From Azonexaceae bacterium (GTDB lineage Bacteria; Pseudomonadota; Gammaproteobacteria; Burkholderiales; Rhodocyclaceae), in assembly GCA_009469685.1 (NCBI GenBank), contig SSTA01000106.1:1-23657 (forward strand): a stretch of 23,657 nt of DNA, read 5' to 3'. How positions within the stretch are numbered: the first letter of the stretch is position 1; each line of letters opens with the position of its first letter. The notes under the pieces were generated by a model that did not search any database, was not told the DNA's origin, and was given only the letters and a program-made list of their open reading frames with translations. The translations under genes and the position numbers were made by a program. Of the stretch, positions 7,215-16,181 are shown piece after piece.

Positions 7215-7351
7215 GGCTGCTGGCCTACTGTGTGCTGCTGGCGGTGCTGGCCGCGCTGGTGGCCAAGATTCCCGTACTTTGGGAGTTGGCCGTGGCAGGC
7301 GCGATCGGTGGGGCCTATTGGATATTCTTTCGGCCACCGCCGGATCCCTGA
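7211..7351 (+). CDS. Possible 46-aa membrane mini-protein coupled to pit
   Basis: Reading from TTG 7211, which overlaps the pit stop (TTGA), gives 46 aa: a first hydrophobic helix LLAYCVLLAVLAALVA, a short KIPVLWE turn, a second helix LAVAGAIGGAYWIFF, and the tail RPPPDP. This is a hairpin of two membrane helices. GTG 7232 is an alternative start that would shorten the first helix. No strong SD is present, so expression would depend on coupling to pit. The amino acid make-up is plausible for a real membrane peptide, but an in-phase hydrophobic run can arise by chance in GC-rich DNA. Confidence 0.45.
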   Translation: MRLLAYCVLLAVLAALVAKIPVLWELAVAGAIGGAYWIFFRPPPDP

Positions 7352-7362
7352 CCGAAACCGCG

Positions 7363-7584
7363 TCAGGCGGGTATGTCCGGTACCAGCAAGGCTTCCAATT
7401 GCAGAATGCGGTCCTTGAGAAGCAGCTTGCGCTTCTTCATACGGCGAATCAGCAACTGGTCCGCCGGCGGATCGGCCTCCAGGTGCGCAATGACCTCGTC
7501 CAGGTCGCGGTGCTCGACTTGCAACTCGAACAATTTCGCCTGGATGGTCGCGATCTCGTCTTCAGTGGGCGGAAGAATGGCCAT
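7363..7584 (-). CDS. YdcH-like DUF465 family protein
   Basis: This encodes 73 aa from ATG 7584, chosen because GGAG lies six bases upstream; the longer open frame to 8052 runs over another gene. The sequence is a charged helical hairpin with the DUF465 pattern: FELQVEHRDLDEVIAHLE, then DQLLIRRMKKRKLLLKDRI near 43-61, where the second helix of this family has its conserved L-K-K-x-K-L-x-L-K-D core. Members are small, abundant cytoplasmic coiled-coil proteins of unknown function. It ends 12 bp from the convergent pit-coupled mini-ORF and is divergent from the 106-aa gene. Confidence 0.88.
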   Translation of the reverse strand: MAILPPTEDEIATIQAKLFELQVEHRDLDEVIAHLEADPPADQLLIRRMKKRKLLLKDRILQLEALLVPDIPA

Positions 7585-7627
7585 TGAAAGCTCCAATCCC
7601 TGGGGATGGCCCTGGGCGGATTGCCTC

Positions 7628-7656
7628 GTGACCTGGATGGGAATACGCCCTAGAAT
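7628..7656 (+). promoter_or_regulatory. Promoter for the 106-aa gene
   Basis: GTGACC (7628-7633) and TAGAAT (7651-7656) are spaced 17 bp apart and sit 31 bp before ATG 7687, a good sigma-70 arrangement. Confidence 0.45.
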
Positions 7657-7686
7657 AACCCGACAACTGGAAATCCAGGAGGGGAC

Positions 7687-8007
7687 ATGCAGTATCAGGT
7701 GATCGTGATCTTCGGCAAAGGGGTCGAGTTTGACTATCGTATCGATCGCCAAGATCTTGCCGGAAGGAGCGCCGACGAGGCCCGCAAATGGTTTGACCGC
7801 GAATTCACTGCGCTTGAGTGCGAGGTGGCGACCCCGACCGGCAAGGTGCTCATCATCGACCGCATCCTCTGCGTCGCGCGCTACGCGGGTGCAGACCGTT
7901 TTCGGGGAGCCGATCCGTGGGCCGAGCAGTTCGCCCGCCACACCGCGCTCATCCTCGGGCGGGATCTGGTTCGGGTCGACGTCGCGACCTACACCATCGG
8001 TTACTGA
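7687..8007 (+). CDS. Hypothetical protein, 106 aa
   Basis: ATG 7687 has a strong SD (AGGAGGGG) just upstream and a plausible promoter. The 106-aa product is soluble. It starts with a beta strand (MQYQVIVIFGKGVEFDY), followed by a helix (DEARKWFDREF) and further strands (GKVLIIDRILCVARYAG, LVRVDVATYTIGY). This alternating pattern suggests a small alpha/beta domain. I recognise no family and no catalytic motif. It lies upstream of greB on the same strand, separated by 116 bp. Confidence 0.7.
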   Translation: MQYQVIVIFGKGVEFDYRIDRQDLAGRSADEARKWFDREFTALECEVATPTGKVLIIDRILCVARYAGADRFRGADPWAEQFARHTALILGRDLVRVDVATYTIGY

Positions 8008-8123
8008 CCGAATCCGGATACCTCGCTTGGCCGCTCCTCCCGATCTGCACAATCAGATGTTTGCGCATTCCCTTCGTCTCCGATCCGCCTGCCCGGCGGG
8101 TTTGCCCATCTGAGGTTCCCGGT

Positions 8124-8678
8124 TTGAACAAGGCTTTCGTCCGCGAGGACAGCGAAGGCGACGACGACGGGCCTTCCACGCCGCCGCTTCCCGCCGGTGC
8201 CCGCAATTACATCACTCCGGCGGGCCATGCCCGTCTGAAGGCGGAACTGGAACATCTGGTCAAGCGCGAGCGCCCCCATGTCGTCGAGGTGGTGGCCTGG
8301 GCGGCGTCCAACGGCGACCGTTCGGAAAACGGCGATTACATCTACGGCAAGCGCCGCCTGCGGGAAATCGACCGTCGCATCCGTTTTCTGGGCAAGCGCC
8401 TGGACATTGCCGAGGTGGTGGATCCCCTGGCCCGCTGTGCCACCGATCAGGTCTTCTTCGGCGCCACCGTTACCCTCTGCGACGGCGACGGCGTAGAAAA
8501 CACTTACGCCATCGTCGGGATTGACGAAGCGGATGCTTCCCAAGGACGCATCAGCTGGATATCGCCCTTGGCCCGCGCCCTGCTCAAGGCGCGAGAGGGC
8601 GACACGGTGCGTTTTCAGAGTCCGGTGGGGATCAAGGAAATCGACATTGTCGAGGTGCACTACAGGGCTCTCGATTAA
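8124..8678 (+). CDS. greB: Transcription elongation factor GreB
   Basis: The best start is TTG 8124 (MNKAFVREDSEGDDD), with GAGG eight bases upstream; the open frame continues upstream but without GreB-like sequence. The product is 184 aa. The N-terminal coiled-coil (about 25-105) includes ASNGDRSENGDYIYGKRRLR, whose Asp and Glu are the acidic tip residues that reach the RNA polymerase secondary channel. The YIYGKRRLREIDRRIRFL signature marks GreB rather than GreA. The C-terminal FKBP-like domain (about 110-184) ends SPVGIKEIDIVEVHY. It rescues backtracked polymerase by stimulating transcript cleavage. The acidic, low-complexity insert near the N-terminus (residues 8-20) makes it longer than E. 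coli GreB (158 aa). Confidence 0.93.
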   Translation: MNKAFVREDSEGDDDGPSTPPLPAGARNYITPAGHARLKAELEHLVKRERPHVVEVVAWAASNGDRSENGDYIYGKRRLREIDRRIRFLGKRLDIAEVVDPLARCATDQVFFGATVTLCDGDGVENTYAIVGIDEADASQGRISWISPLARALLKAREGDTVRFQSPVGIKEIDIVEVHYRALD

Positions 8679-8679
8679 G

Positions 8680-8694
8680 GGGAGATTTTCTCCC
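8680..8694. repeat. Small hairpin after greB
   Basis: GGGAGA (8680-8685) pairs with TCTCCC (8689-8694) around TTT, directly after the greB stop. No U-tract follows on the greB strand, so it is at most a weak terminator or 3'-end stabiliser. Confidence 0.4.
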
Positions 8695-8704
8695 GTCGCT
8701 AGGA

Positions 8705-8732
8705 CTTGAAATCGTGGGGACCATCCCCATCT
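8705..8732 (+). promoter_or_regulatory. Sigma-32 (heat-shock) promoter of htpG
   Basis: CTTGAAA (8705-8711), a 13-bp spacer, then CCCCATCT (8725-8732) match the sigma-32 consensus CTTGAAA–N11-16–CCCCATNT almost perfectly. It is 38 bp upstream of the htpG ATG, and htpG is a classical sigma-32 gene. Inside it is a perfect inverted repeat, TGGGGA–CCA–TCCCCA (8715-8729), covering the spacer and the -10. Confidence 0.85.
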
Positions 8733-8769
8733 CCCGTTCCACCCTTTGCCTTCGACGGGAGAAAACACC

Positions 8770-10686
<1,917 letters not shown>

Positions 10687-10707
10687 GGCGCTGAGCACTC
10701 CAGCGAG

Positions 10708-10738
10708 AACCGCCGGGTTTCCCCGGCGGTTTCCTTTT
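10708..10738 (+). terminator. Rho-independent terminator of htpG
   Basis: CCGCCGGG (10710-10717) pairs with CCCGGCGG (10722-10729) around a 4-nt loop, extended by AA/TT, and is followed by TTTCCTTTT. It lies 22 bp after the htpG stop. Confidence 0.9.
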
Positions 10739-10749
10739 GTGGCAGGCGA

Positions 10750-11136
10750 TTAACGGGCCGGCCTAGCGTCGTTCATGCACTGCCGACGCTCGGGACCCAC
10801 TTTGCCCTTGCAGGCCTCGTGAGCCTTCTGCATCGCTTCGCACCGTTGCGGATTGGGGGCCTTGGCGCAATCCGGCGGCGGCATGTGATCGTACATGCAA
10901 TCCCGGCGGGCGGGCCCGGCCTTGTCCTTGCACGCTTCCAGGGCCTTGCTGCGGGCTTCCTGGCGAGCTTTGCACTGCTCGGGAGCGGGGGCCTTGGCGC
11001 AATCGCGCGGTGCCCTTTGGGTGGTCGCCGGACCATTGCCCTGACCGCCCATTCCGGGTCCCGGTTGGGCGAGGAGCGGACTGACCGCGAGGGCGCCGAG
11101 AAGAGCGGCACAACAAAGCTTGAGCGGGGTTTTCAT
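10750..11136 (-). CDS. Exported protein of two Cys-rich repeats, function unknown
   Basis: This encodes 128 aa from ATG 11136 with a textbook SD (AAGGAGG, five-base spacing). The signal peptide is MKTPLKLCCAALLGALAVSPLLAQ; a Gly/Pro-rich linker follows to about 40. The mature protein is a tandem duplication: repeat 1 (about 45-83) and repeat 2 (about 89-123). Each has four Cys: 46, 55, 69, 80 and 90, 99, 109, 120. Each begins DCAKAPxP, continues with a Lys/Ala-rich helix, and ends AC-K-x-K-x-GPxRR-x-C-M-x-D. Even Cys numbers in an exported protein suggest two disulfides per repeat, perhaps CHCH-like helical hairpins (inference). I recognise no family. Metal binding is another possibility. Confidence 0.85.
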   Translation of the reverse strand: MKTPLKLCCAALLGALAVSPLLAQPGPGMGGQGNGPATTQRAPRDCAKAPAPEQCKARQEARSKALEACKDKAGPARRDCMYDHMPPPDCAKAPNPQRCEAMQKAHEACKGKVGPERRQCMNDARPAR

Positions 11137-11448
11137 GATGCCTCCTTGAGCGGGTTGAAGGGGTTCACACCCATTCTAGGAAGTACATCGGCGGATGGCC
11201 TGCAGGATTTGTAAAGAGTTCCCCTTACTTTGTAAGCAATCGTACTTTGACTGCCTGCTCGTGGTCAGGGTCAAGCGAGTGAATTGCGAACAGGTCTTGG
11301 GAATCGCTTGCGGGAACGGGTCGGGATTGTCCATGCCGCCCAGGGGGCCCCGGTTATCGAGCCGAGAGACCGGTCGTGTCTGGGTCTGCTGGGGGACCTG
11401 TTAGAATCGCCGCCGCAGCGGTCTTGCTGCTTGCCCGGAGAATTTCAG
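11137..11448. other. 312-bp divergent intergenic region
   Basis: It holds the leader of the Cys-rich gene (minus) and of the phosphoethanolamine transferase gene (plus). On the minus strand a -10-like TAGAAT (plus 11173-11178) lies about 40 bp from the Cys-rich ATG. TTTGTAA is directly repeated (11208-11214 and 11229-11235, 21 bp apart, two helical turns). On the plus strand an extended -10 is at 11399-11407. No further gene is seen. Confidence 0.5.
11399..11407 (+). promoter_or_regulatory. Extended -10 element for the phosphoethanolamine transferase gene
   Basis: TGTTAGAAT resembles an extended -10 and lies 41 bp before ATG 11449. No clear -35 is visible. Confidence 0.35.
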
Positions 11449-13185
11449 ATGTTCCGTAGGAGCTCCCCTGACGCCGCATTTCCCGCCTTGGCGATCGACT
11501 GGCGTGGCCTCGGGAGGGCCTATCTGTTCTTCTGGTACTTTTCCGGGGTTACCCATTCCCTCCTGCTGGCCGGAGGTGCCACCGGATTCTTGCCCTTCCG
11601 CCAGGGGGTGATCGGGAGCCTGTTGTGGTTGATTCCCATGGTGCTCCTGCCTCGCATCGGCACCCGGTTCGCGACGGTCGTGGGCCTGGTTCTTTGGCTG
11701 GCGTCGCTGGTCAATCTCGGGTATTTCGCCATCTATCGCCAGGAATTTTCGCAGAGCGTCCTCTTCATCATCTTTGAATCGAATCCGGCCGAGGCGAGCG
11801 AATACGTGGGCAATTATTTTGTCTGGTGGATGATTCCCGCCGCCCTCGCCTACTCGGCGGTGGGCTGGATGCTCTGGCGGCGAGTACGAACGATCGTCAT
11901 GCCCAGGCCAGCCGCATGGCTGGTGACCCTGGTCATTGCCTCCCTGGTCTTCCTCCCGCCCGCGATGAAGACTGTGCGGCGCAACTTGCTCACCGCAGAC
12001 GAACTGGCCGATTCGATCATGGGCCGCCTGGAGCCCGCCGTTCCCTGGCAGTTCGCCTTCGGCTACGTCAAGTATCGGCGCGAACTCGGCCAGATGGAGT
12101 CGCTCCTCGAAGAGAACCGGCGCTTGCCTCCGGTGACCCACCTGGTCGACGCCAACGCCGGGGTCCCGGGGACTCTGGTGCTGGTCATCGGCGAATCCAC
12201 CACCCGGGAGCACATGAGCATCTACGGTTATCCACGCCCGACTTCGCCTCGTCTGGAGGCCCTGCGGGAACACCTGACGGTCTTCGACGGCGTCGTCGCG
12301 CCGCGCCCCTACACCATCGAGGCCCTGCAGCAGGTGCTGACGTTCGCTGACCAGGAGAATCCCAATCTCTACCTGACCCAGCCGTCCCTGATGAATGTGA
12401 TGAAGCAGGCGGGTTACAAGACTTTCTGGATCACCAACCAGCAGACCCTGACCCAGCGCAACACCATGCTCACCAATTTTTCGGAGCAGACCGACGAGCA
12501 GTTTTACCTCAACCACAGCCGTTCCCAGAACTCGTTCCAGTTCGACGGAGCCGTCCTCGACCCCTTCGCCAAGGTGCTGGCCGACCCCGCTCCGCGCAAG
12601 TTCATCGTGGTGCACCTGCTGGGGACCCACATGCGCTACGACTACCGGTATCCGCCCGAATTCGCCAAATTCGAGGACCGCAAAGGACTGCCAGATTGGG
12701 TGACGGACAAGCATCTGGAGATGATCAACCACTACGACAATGCCGTGCTCTATAACGATTTCGTCGTCTCCAGCCTGATCGAACGCCTCGGAGGAGCGGG
12801 TGGTCGTGCATTGCTGCTGTACTTTTCCGACCACGGAGAGGACGTCTATGCCACCGGAAACCACGATTTCATCGGGCGCAACGAGGCCAAGCCGACCCCC
12901 CCGATGTATACGATCCCCTTCCTGCTCTGGCGCTCCCCGGCATGGGAAGCCGAGCATCCCCGCAGCTTTGCAGGCCAGACCGGACGCCTCTACCAGACTT
13001 CGCACCTGATCCATACCTGGGCCGATCTCGTCGGTCTGACTTTCGAAGGCTATGACCCGACCAAGAGCGTCGTCAGTAAGACTTATCTCGAGCGTCCGCT
13101 GCTGGTCGGCGATCCCGGTTCGCAAAAGGGATTGATCGATCTACGCCCATTGCTTGCCGGGCGGGCGGGACACGCCGGCAGGTAG
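11449..13185 (+). CDS. Lipid A/LPS-core phosphoethanolamine transferase (CptA/EptA family)
   Basis: This 578-aa inner-membrane enzyme has its start at ATG 11449 with GGAG eight bases upstream. The N-terminal region (about 20-175) contains five hydrophobic helices. The periplasmic sulfatase-fold domain (about 240-545) begins LVLVIGESTTREHMSIYGYP. By comparison with MCR/EptA, Glu249 binds zinc, Thr289 (PRPYTIEAL) is the phosphoethanolamine-carrying nucleophile 40 residues later, and Asp461-His462 of FSDHGEDVY complete the site. The GES-T-x-R-x-x-MS-x-YGY form and the VVAPRPYT loop are closer to CptA/EptC than to EptA, suggesting an LPS-core heptose, lipid A or similar acceptor (inference). Such enzymes lower surface charge and can reduce polymyxin binding. 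It stands alone; no pmrAB-like genes adjoin it. Confidence 0.88.
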   Translation: MFRRSSPDAAFPALAIDWRGLGRAYLFFWYFSGVTHSLLLAGGATGFLPFRQGVIGSLLWLIPMVLLPRIGTRFATVVGLVLWLASLVNLGYFAIYRQEFSQSVLFIIFESNPAEASEYVGNYFVWWMIPAALAYSAVGWMLWRRVRTIVMPRPAAWLVTLVIASLVFLPPAMKTVRRNLLTADELADSIMGRLEPAVPWQFAFGYVKYRRELGQMESLLEENRRLPPVTHLVDANAGVPGTLVLVIGESTTREHMSIYGYPRPTSPRLEALREHLTVFDGVVAPRPYTIEALQQVLTFADQENPNLYLTQPSLMNVMKQAGYKTFWITNQQTLTQRNTMLTNFSEQTDEQFYLNHSRSQNSFQFDGAVLDPFAKVLADPAPRKFIVVHLLGTHMRYDYRYPPEFAKFEDRKGLPDWVTDKHLEMINHYDNAVLYNDFVVSSLIERLGGAGGRALLLYFSDHGEDVYATGNHDFIGRNEAKPTPPMYTIPFLLWRSPAWEAEHPRSFAGQTGRLYQTSHLIHTWADLVGLTFEGYDPTKSVVSKTYLERPLLVGDPGSQKGLIDLRPLLAGRAGHAGR

Positions 13186-13262
13186 GTTTTCCGTCCAGGC
13201 TTTGTGCCGCAGAAGGCAGACAAATTTCTCGCCACCGACGGCGATTGTGCTTGAATGAGAAA

Positions 13263-14408
13263 ATGATATTTCTGCCACGCTGCCTAGGGCGGCAGATCGT
13301 CTTCGGCTGTCTTGCGCTACTCCTCGGGGGGGGACTGTCTTCCACGGCGACCGCGGTCGCGGACCTACCGGTGGAGTCGCTGCGCTTGCCGCCGGGATTC
13401 GCCCTGGAGACCGTTGCCCGCGTCCCCAATGCGCGGGCCATGACTCGTGGCGCCGGACGCATCGTTTATGTCGGTTCCCGGGATGCGGGCAGGGTGTATG
13501 CGGTCGAATTCGATTCGGCTTGGCGCCACGGGCGCGCACGGGTGATCGCTTCCGGACTCGAGTTGCCGGTAGGCGTGGCCTGGCGGAACGGAGACCTCTA
13601 CATTTCGGCCGTGAACCGCATCCTGCGCCTGGAAGGGATAGATGCCCGCCTCGACGATCCGCCGCGGGCCAAAGTGGTCTTCGATCAACTGCCGAGGGAA
13701 AATGCCCACGGCTGGAAGTTCATCGCCTTCGGCCCCGATGGCTGGCTCTACCTGGCTGTGGGAGCGCCCTGCAATATCTGCGATCCCGACGCACGCTACG
13801 CCAGCATCTTTCGCTTGCGCCCCGATGGTTCGGTACTCGAGTCGGTGGCGCGGGGCGTACGCAATAGCGTAGGTTTCGACTGGCATCCCGGTACCGGCGA
13901 AATGTGGTTCACGGACAATGGCCGCGATGGGTTGGGAGACGATACGCCTCCCGACGAGCTCAATCGGCTTGTGCGTCCCGGCCAGCATTTCGGTTATCCC
14001 TATTGCCACGCTGGGACGATTCCCGACCCGGAATTCGGGAGCGGACATTCCTGCGCGGATTTCGAATCACCGGCCATCCGCCTGGGAGCTCACGTTGCCC
14101 CGCTGGGACTGCGTTTCTACCGCGGCGCCACCTTCCCGGCAGCCTACCGCGGCCAGATTCTTATCGCCGAGCACGGGTCGTGGAACCGCAGCCGCAAGGC
14201 GGGCTACCGGATATCCCTGGTGCGCCTCGAGGGTGGCAGGGCCGTCGCCTACGAACCCTTCGTCACCGGCTGGTTGCAGGGGGAGTCCCCCTGGGGCCGG
14301 CCAGCGGATATCCTTGAGCTTCCCGATGGCTCCTTGCTGGTGTCCGACGACTTGGCAGGAGCCCTTTATCGAATCACCTATACCCCGCCACGGAACCCCA
14401 CGCCATGA
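13263..14408 (+). CDS. Exported PQQ-type sugar (sorbosone) dehydrogenase-like beta-propeller
   Basis: This encodes about 381 aa from ATG 13263; TTG 13245 in the same frame is an alternative, and neither has a strong SD. A signal peptide is visible ([26 protein letters not shown]), so the protein is periplasmic. The remainder is a six-bladed glucose/sorbosone dehydrogenase-type propeller. Its hallmarks are [57 protein letters not shown] and [10 protein letters not shown]. In the family these frame the PQQ and calcium sites, and the adjacent Cys pair (PCNIC) is typical of the sorbosone-dehydrogenase branch. Substrate cannot be told from sequence. Its TGA overlaps the next ATG (ATGA), so the two genes are translationally coupled. 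Confidence 0.88.
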   Translation: MIFLPRCLGRQIVFGCLALLLGGGLSSTATAVADLPVESLRLPPGFALETVARVPNARAMTRGAGRIVYVGSRDAGRVYAVEFDSAWRHGRARVIASGLELPVGVAWRNGDLYISAVNRILRLEGIDARLDDPPRAKVVFDQLPRENAHGWKFIAFGPDGWLYLAVGAPCNICDPDARYASIFRLRPDGSVLESVARGVRNSVGFDWHPGTGEMWFTDNGRDGLGDDTPPDELNRLVRPGQHFGYPYCHAGTIPDPEFGSGHSCADFESPAIRLGAHVAPLGLRFYRGATFPAAYRGQILIAEHGSWNRSRKAGYRISLVRLEGGRAVAYEPFVTGWLQGESPWGRPADILELPDGSLLVSDDLAGALYRITYTPPRNPTP

Positions 14409-15091
14409 CTGAAGCGTTCCTCACCCTTGTTGAACTCGATTGCCTGGAAGAACTGCTCGACAGCGAGGTCTTCGCCGATGGCACCATGCGCCTGGACGAA
14501 ATCCAGGCCTTCCTGTGCGCCGTCGTCAGCGGTCCGGTGGCCGTGGCGCCGGAAGACTGGCTGGGAGAAATCCTCGGCGGGGGCGAGGGGAGCCAGGAAC
14601 GTGCGGAGGCCGAAGCCTTGCTGCTGCGCCTGCGGGACGAGATCGTCTTCGACCTGGGCAACCAGGATTGCGTGGCGCCTATCCTCTATCCGCTCGAGGA
14701 GGCAAGCGACGAAGACGATTACGCGGCCTGGGCCGACGCCTATGTCTATGGCTGCGGCCTGTCGGGTGACTGGTTCGAACTCGCCGGCAAGCACGGCGAC
14801 GACCTGGCCGAACTGCTGGAACCGCTATTCCTCCTCAACGGTACCCTGCGGGAGGACGTCGAAGCCAGCGGCGAGCGCTGGTTTTCCCCTGCCGAGGAAG
14901 CCCGGGTGGTCGCCGAGGTGCGGGAGGGACTGCCGGACATCGTGCAGGCCCTGTACGACTTCTGGCGCACCAAGGCGGGCATTGCCACCGTGCGCCGGGA
15001 AGATCCCAAGGTCGGCCGCAACGATCCCTGCCCCTGCGGTAGCGGTCGCAAGTTCAAACAGTGCTGCGGACGGCCGGATCGGCTGAACTGA
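14405..15091 (+). CDS. UPF0149/YecA-family protein with C-terminal SEC-C zinc motif
   Basis: The 228-aa cytoplasmic protein has an N-terminal helical UPF0149 (YgfB/YecA) domain (about 1-185, with [31 protein letters not shown]). It ends in a SEC-C zinc finger: [20 protein letters not shown], i.e. C-x-C-x8-C-C near residues 208-219, the same motif that closes SecA. In E. coli, YecA-type proteins bind the ribosome or SecB-related factors; a role here is inference. Its ATG overlaps the stop of the dehydrogenase gene by ATGA, so the two are coupled although no functional link is known. A strong terminator follows. Confidence 0.9.
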   Translation: MTEAFLTLVELDCLEELLDSEVFADGTMRLDEIQAFLCAVVSGPVAVAPEDWLGEILGGGEGSQERAEAEALLLRLRDEIVFDLGNQDCVAPILYPLEEASDEDDYAAWADAYVYGCGLSGDWFELAGKHGDDLAELLEPLFLLNGTLREDVEASGERWFSPAEEARVVAEVREGLPDIVQALYDFWRTKAGIATVRREDPKVGRNDPCPCGSGRKFKQCCGRPDRLN

Positions 15092-15140
15092 CGCGAGGCC
15101 GGGCGGAGCGGGCTCCGCCTATTGCGCGGCCTCAAAAAAG

Positions 15141-15170
15141 AAAAAGCCGGAGCGGAGCTCCGGCTTTTTT
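15141..15170. terminator. Strong bidirectional terminator
   Basis: AAAAAGCCGGAGC (15141-15153) pairs perfectly with GCTCCGGCTTTTT (15157-15169) around a GGA loop: a 13-bp stem with A-tract on one side and T-tract on the other. It serves both the UPF0149 gene (plus) and the phasin gene (minus, stop 24 bp away). Confidence 0.95.
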
Positions 15171-15193
15171 GCTCTGTTGCAGGCTTAGGCGAA

Positions 15194-15742
15194 TTAGGCG
15201 GCCTTCTTGCCCTTCGGAGCGGAGACCTTGGCGGCCTTCAGGGTCGCTTCGGTGGCAGCGGCAACGCTGGCTTCAGCGGCTTCGACAGCTTGCTTGGAAG
15301 CCTTGGAGAGGTTCTCGTAGGCATCGTTGGCGGCGGCGACAGCAGACTTGACGACGGCGACGGCAGCTTCGGAACCGGCGGGGGCGCTGGCCAGGGCCTT
15401 CTCGACCAGACCATTCACCTTGGCATTGGCTTCGGCGACTTGAGCTTCGACTTCCTTGGCGATCTTGTCCTTCGCTTCGACAGCGATGGCGTAGACGCTA
15501 CGGGAGTAATCCAGACCCTTTTCGAGGGCGGGAACGGCCAGGCTCTGTTGCAAAGCGACGAGGGACTGGACGTCCTTGGCGCCGAGGAGCGCGTTCACGT
15601 TGGCGAAGGAGGTCTCGACCAGGGAACGGGCGGCGTTCAGGTTGAGGGCGGCGAGGCGCTCGACGCTGTCCAGGGTGGTGTTGGCCAGGAGGACGGCGGA
15701 ATCGATGCTGGATTGAGCGAGTTCTTGGGGCTTGACGGACAT
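15194..15742 (-). CDS. Phasin family protein (PHA granule-associated)
   Basis: This encodes 182 aa from ATG 15742 (MSVKPQELAQSSIDSAVLLANTTL), chosen for the GGAG seven bases upstream; the 15754 start adds MEII only. The sequence is amphipathic and almost wholly helical, very rich in Ala, Val, Glu and Lys, with the phasin_2/TIGR01841 pattern: SVERLAALNLNAARSLVE (18-40 region) and YSRSVYAIAVEAKDKIAKEVE (about 80-105). The C-terminus is a Lys/Ala-rich tail (KAAKVSAPKGKKAA). Phasins coat polyhydroxyalkanoate granules and control their size and number. No phaC or phaR is in the window. It has its own promoter bracketed by twin operators and a terminator shared with the convergent gene. Confidence 0.92.
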   Translation of the reverse strand: MSVKPQELAQSSIDSAVLLANTTLDSVERLAALNLNAARSLVETSFANVNALLGAKDVQSLVALQQSLAVPALEKGLDYSRSVYAIAVEAKDKIAKEVEAQVAEANAKVNGLVEKALASAPAGSEAAVAVVKSAVAAANDAYENLSKASKQAVEAAEASVAAATEATLKAAKVSAPKGKKAA

Positions 15743-15798
15743 GATGATCTCCAAAGACTAAGGTTAAGAAACAGGTTTCGGCTTTGCGGCATTTATGT

Positions 15799-15811
15799 TG
15801 CGCTGCACCAT
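15799..15811 (-). promoter_or_regulatory. Operator 1 of the phasin gene
   Basis: The plus-strand 13-mer TGCGCTGCACCAT lies at about +1 to +13 of the predicted phasin transcript. It matches operator 2 in 12 of 13 positions. TGC-rich sites are known for the PHA-responsive repressor PhaR; assignment to PhaR is inference. Confidence 0.6.
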
Positions 15812-15818
15812 GACCTGA

Positions 15819-15846
15819 ATTTTACTGTTGCAAGAACCAATGTCAA
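15819..15846 (-). promoter_or_regulatory. Sigma-70 promoter of the phasin gene
   Basis: On the minus strand a perfect -35 TTGACA (plus 15841-15846), a 16-bp spacer and a -10 TAAAAT (plus 15819-15824) place the start near 15812, giving a leader of about 70 nt before ATG 15742. Confidence 0.8.
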
Positions 15847-15856
15847 CCATTTTTTG

Positions 15857-15869
15857 TGCGCCGCACCAT
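15857..15869 (-). promoter_or_regulatory. Operator 2 of the phasin gene
   Basis: TGCGCCGCACCAT on the plus strand, same orientation as operator 1 and starting 58 bp from it, sits 10 bp upstream of the -35. The pair brackets the promoter. Confidence 0.6.
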
Positions 15870-16181
15870 TTTGTTGACGGAGATCAAACGGAAATGAGCA
15901 AGGTGCAGAGCCCAGGCTCATGTATAGCAGAATTCTTGTCTTCTGAATGGGGCAAATATGGATCGCCATAGGCATCGATTGGTGCGCAGCAGCAGAGAAC
16001 GGAAAGGGGCGTTTTTCGCCCTTGGCGATGGCGTACGGCAGCCTCGCTGGAGTCGGGGGCGTGTCTCGGGTACTCGGTACGTCGCGTCGTCGGTCAGGGG
16101 CAGGCGACCCCGGCCCCGGATTGCGCTAATTCGCGGCGGAGGTGGGGTACCGCGGTGGCGGATTACGGTGCCCGCTGACCC
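15870..16181. other. 312-bp gap between the phasin promoter and creA
   Basis: No gene is supported. Short open frames here (for example from ATG 15958) lack an SD and read as Arg-rich GC-driven sequence. No clear terminator is visible for creA, which ends at 16182 on the minus strand. Confidence 0.5.

Noticed and set aside
7345..7366. CCTGAC...GTCAGG hairpin between the pit mini-ORF and the DUF465 gene as a terminator
   Set aside because: The 6-bp stem has an 8-9 nt loop and no T-tract on either side.
7585..8052. Longer N-terminus for the DUF465 protein (start at 8052)
   Set aside because: It would run antisense through the 106-aa gene. ATG 7584 has an SD and gives the normal family length.
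11401..13125. Minus-strand 574-codon open frame opposite the phosphoethanolamine transferase
   Set aside because: Shadow of a gene whose zinc and nucleophile residues are all recognisable; no domain or SD on the minus frame.
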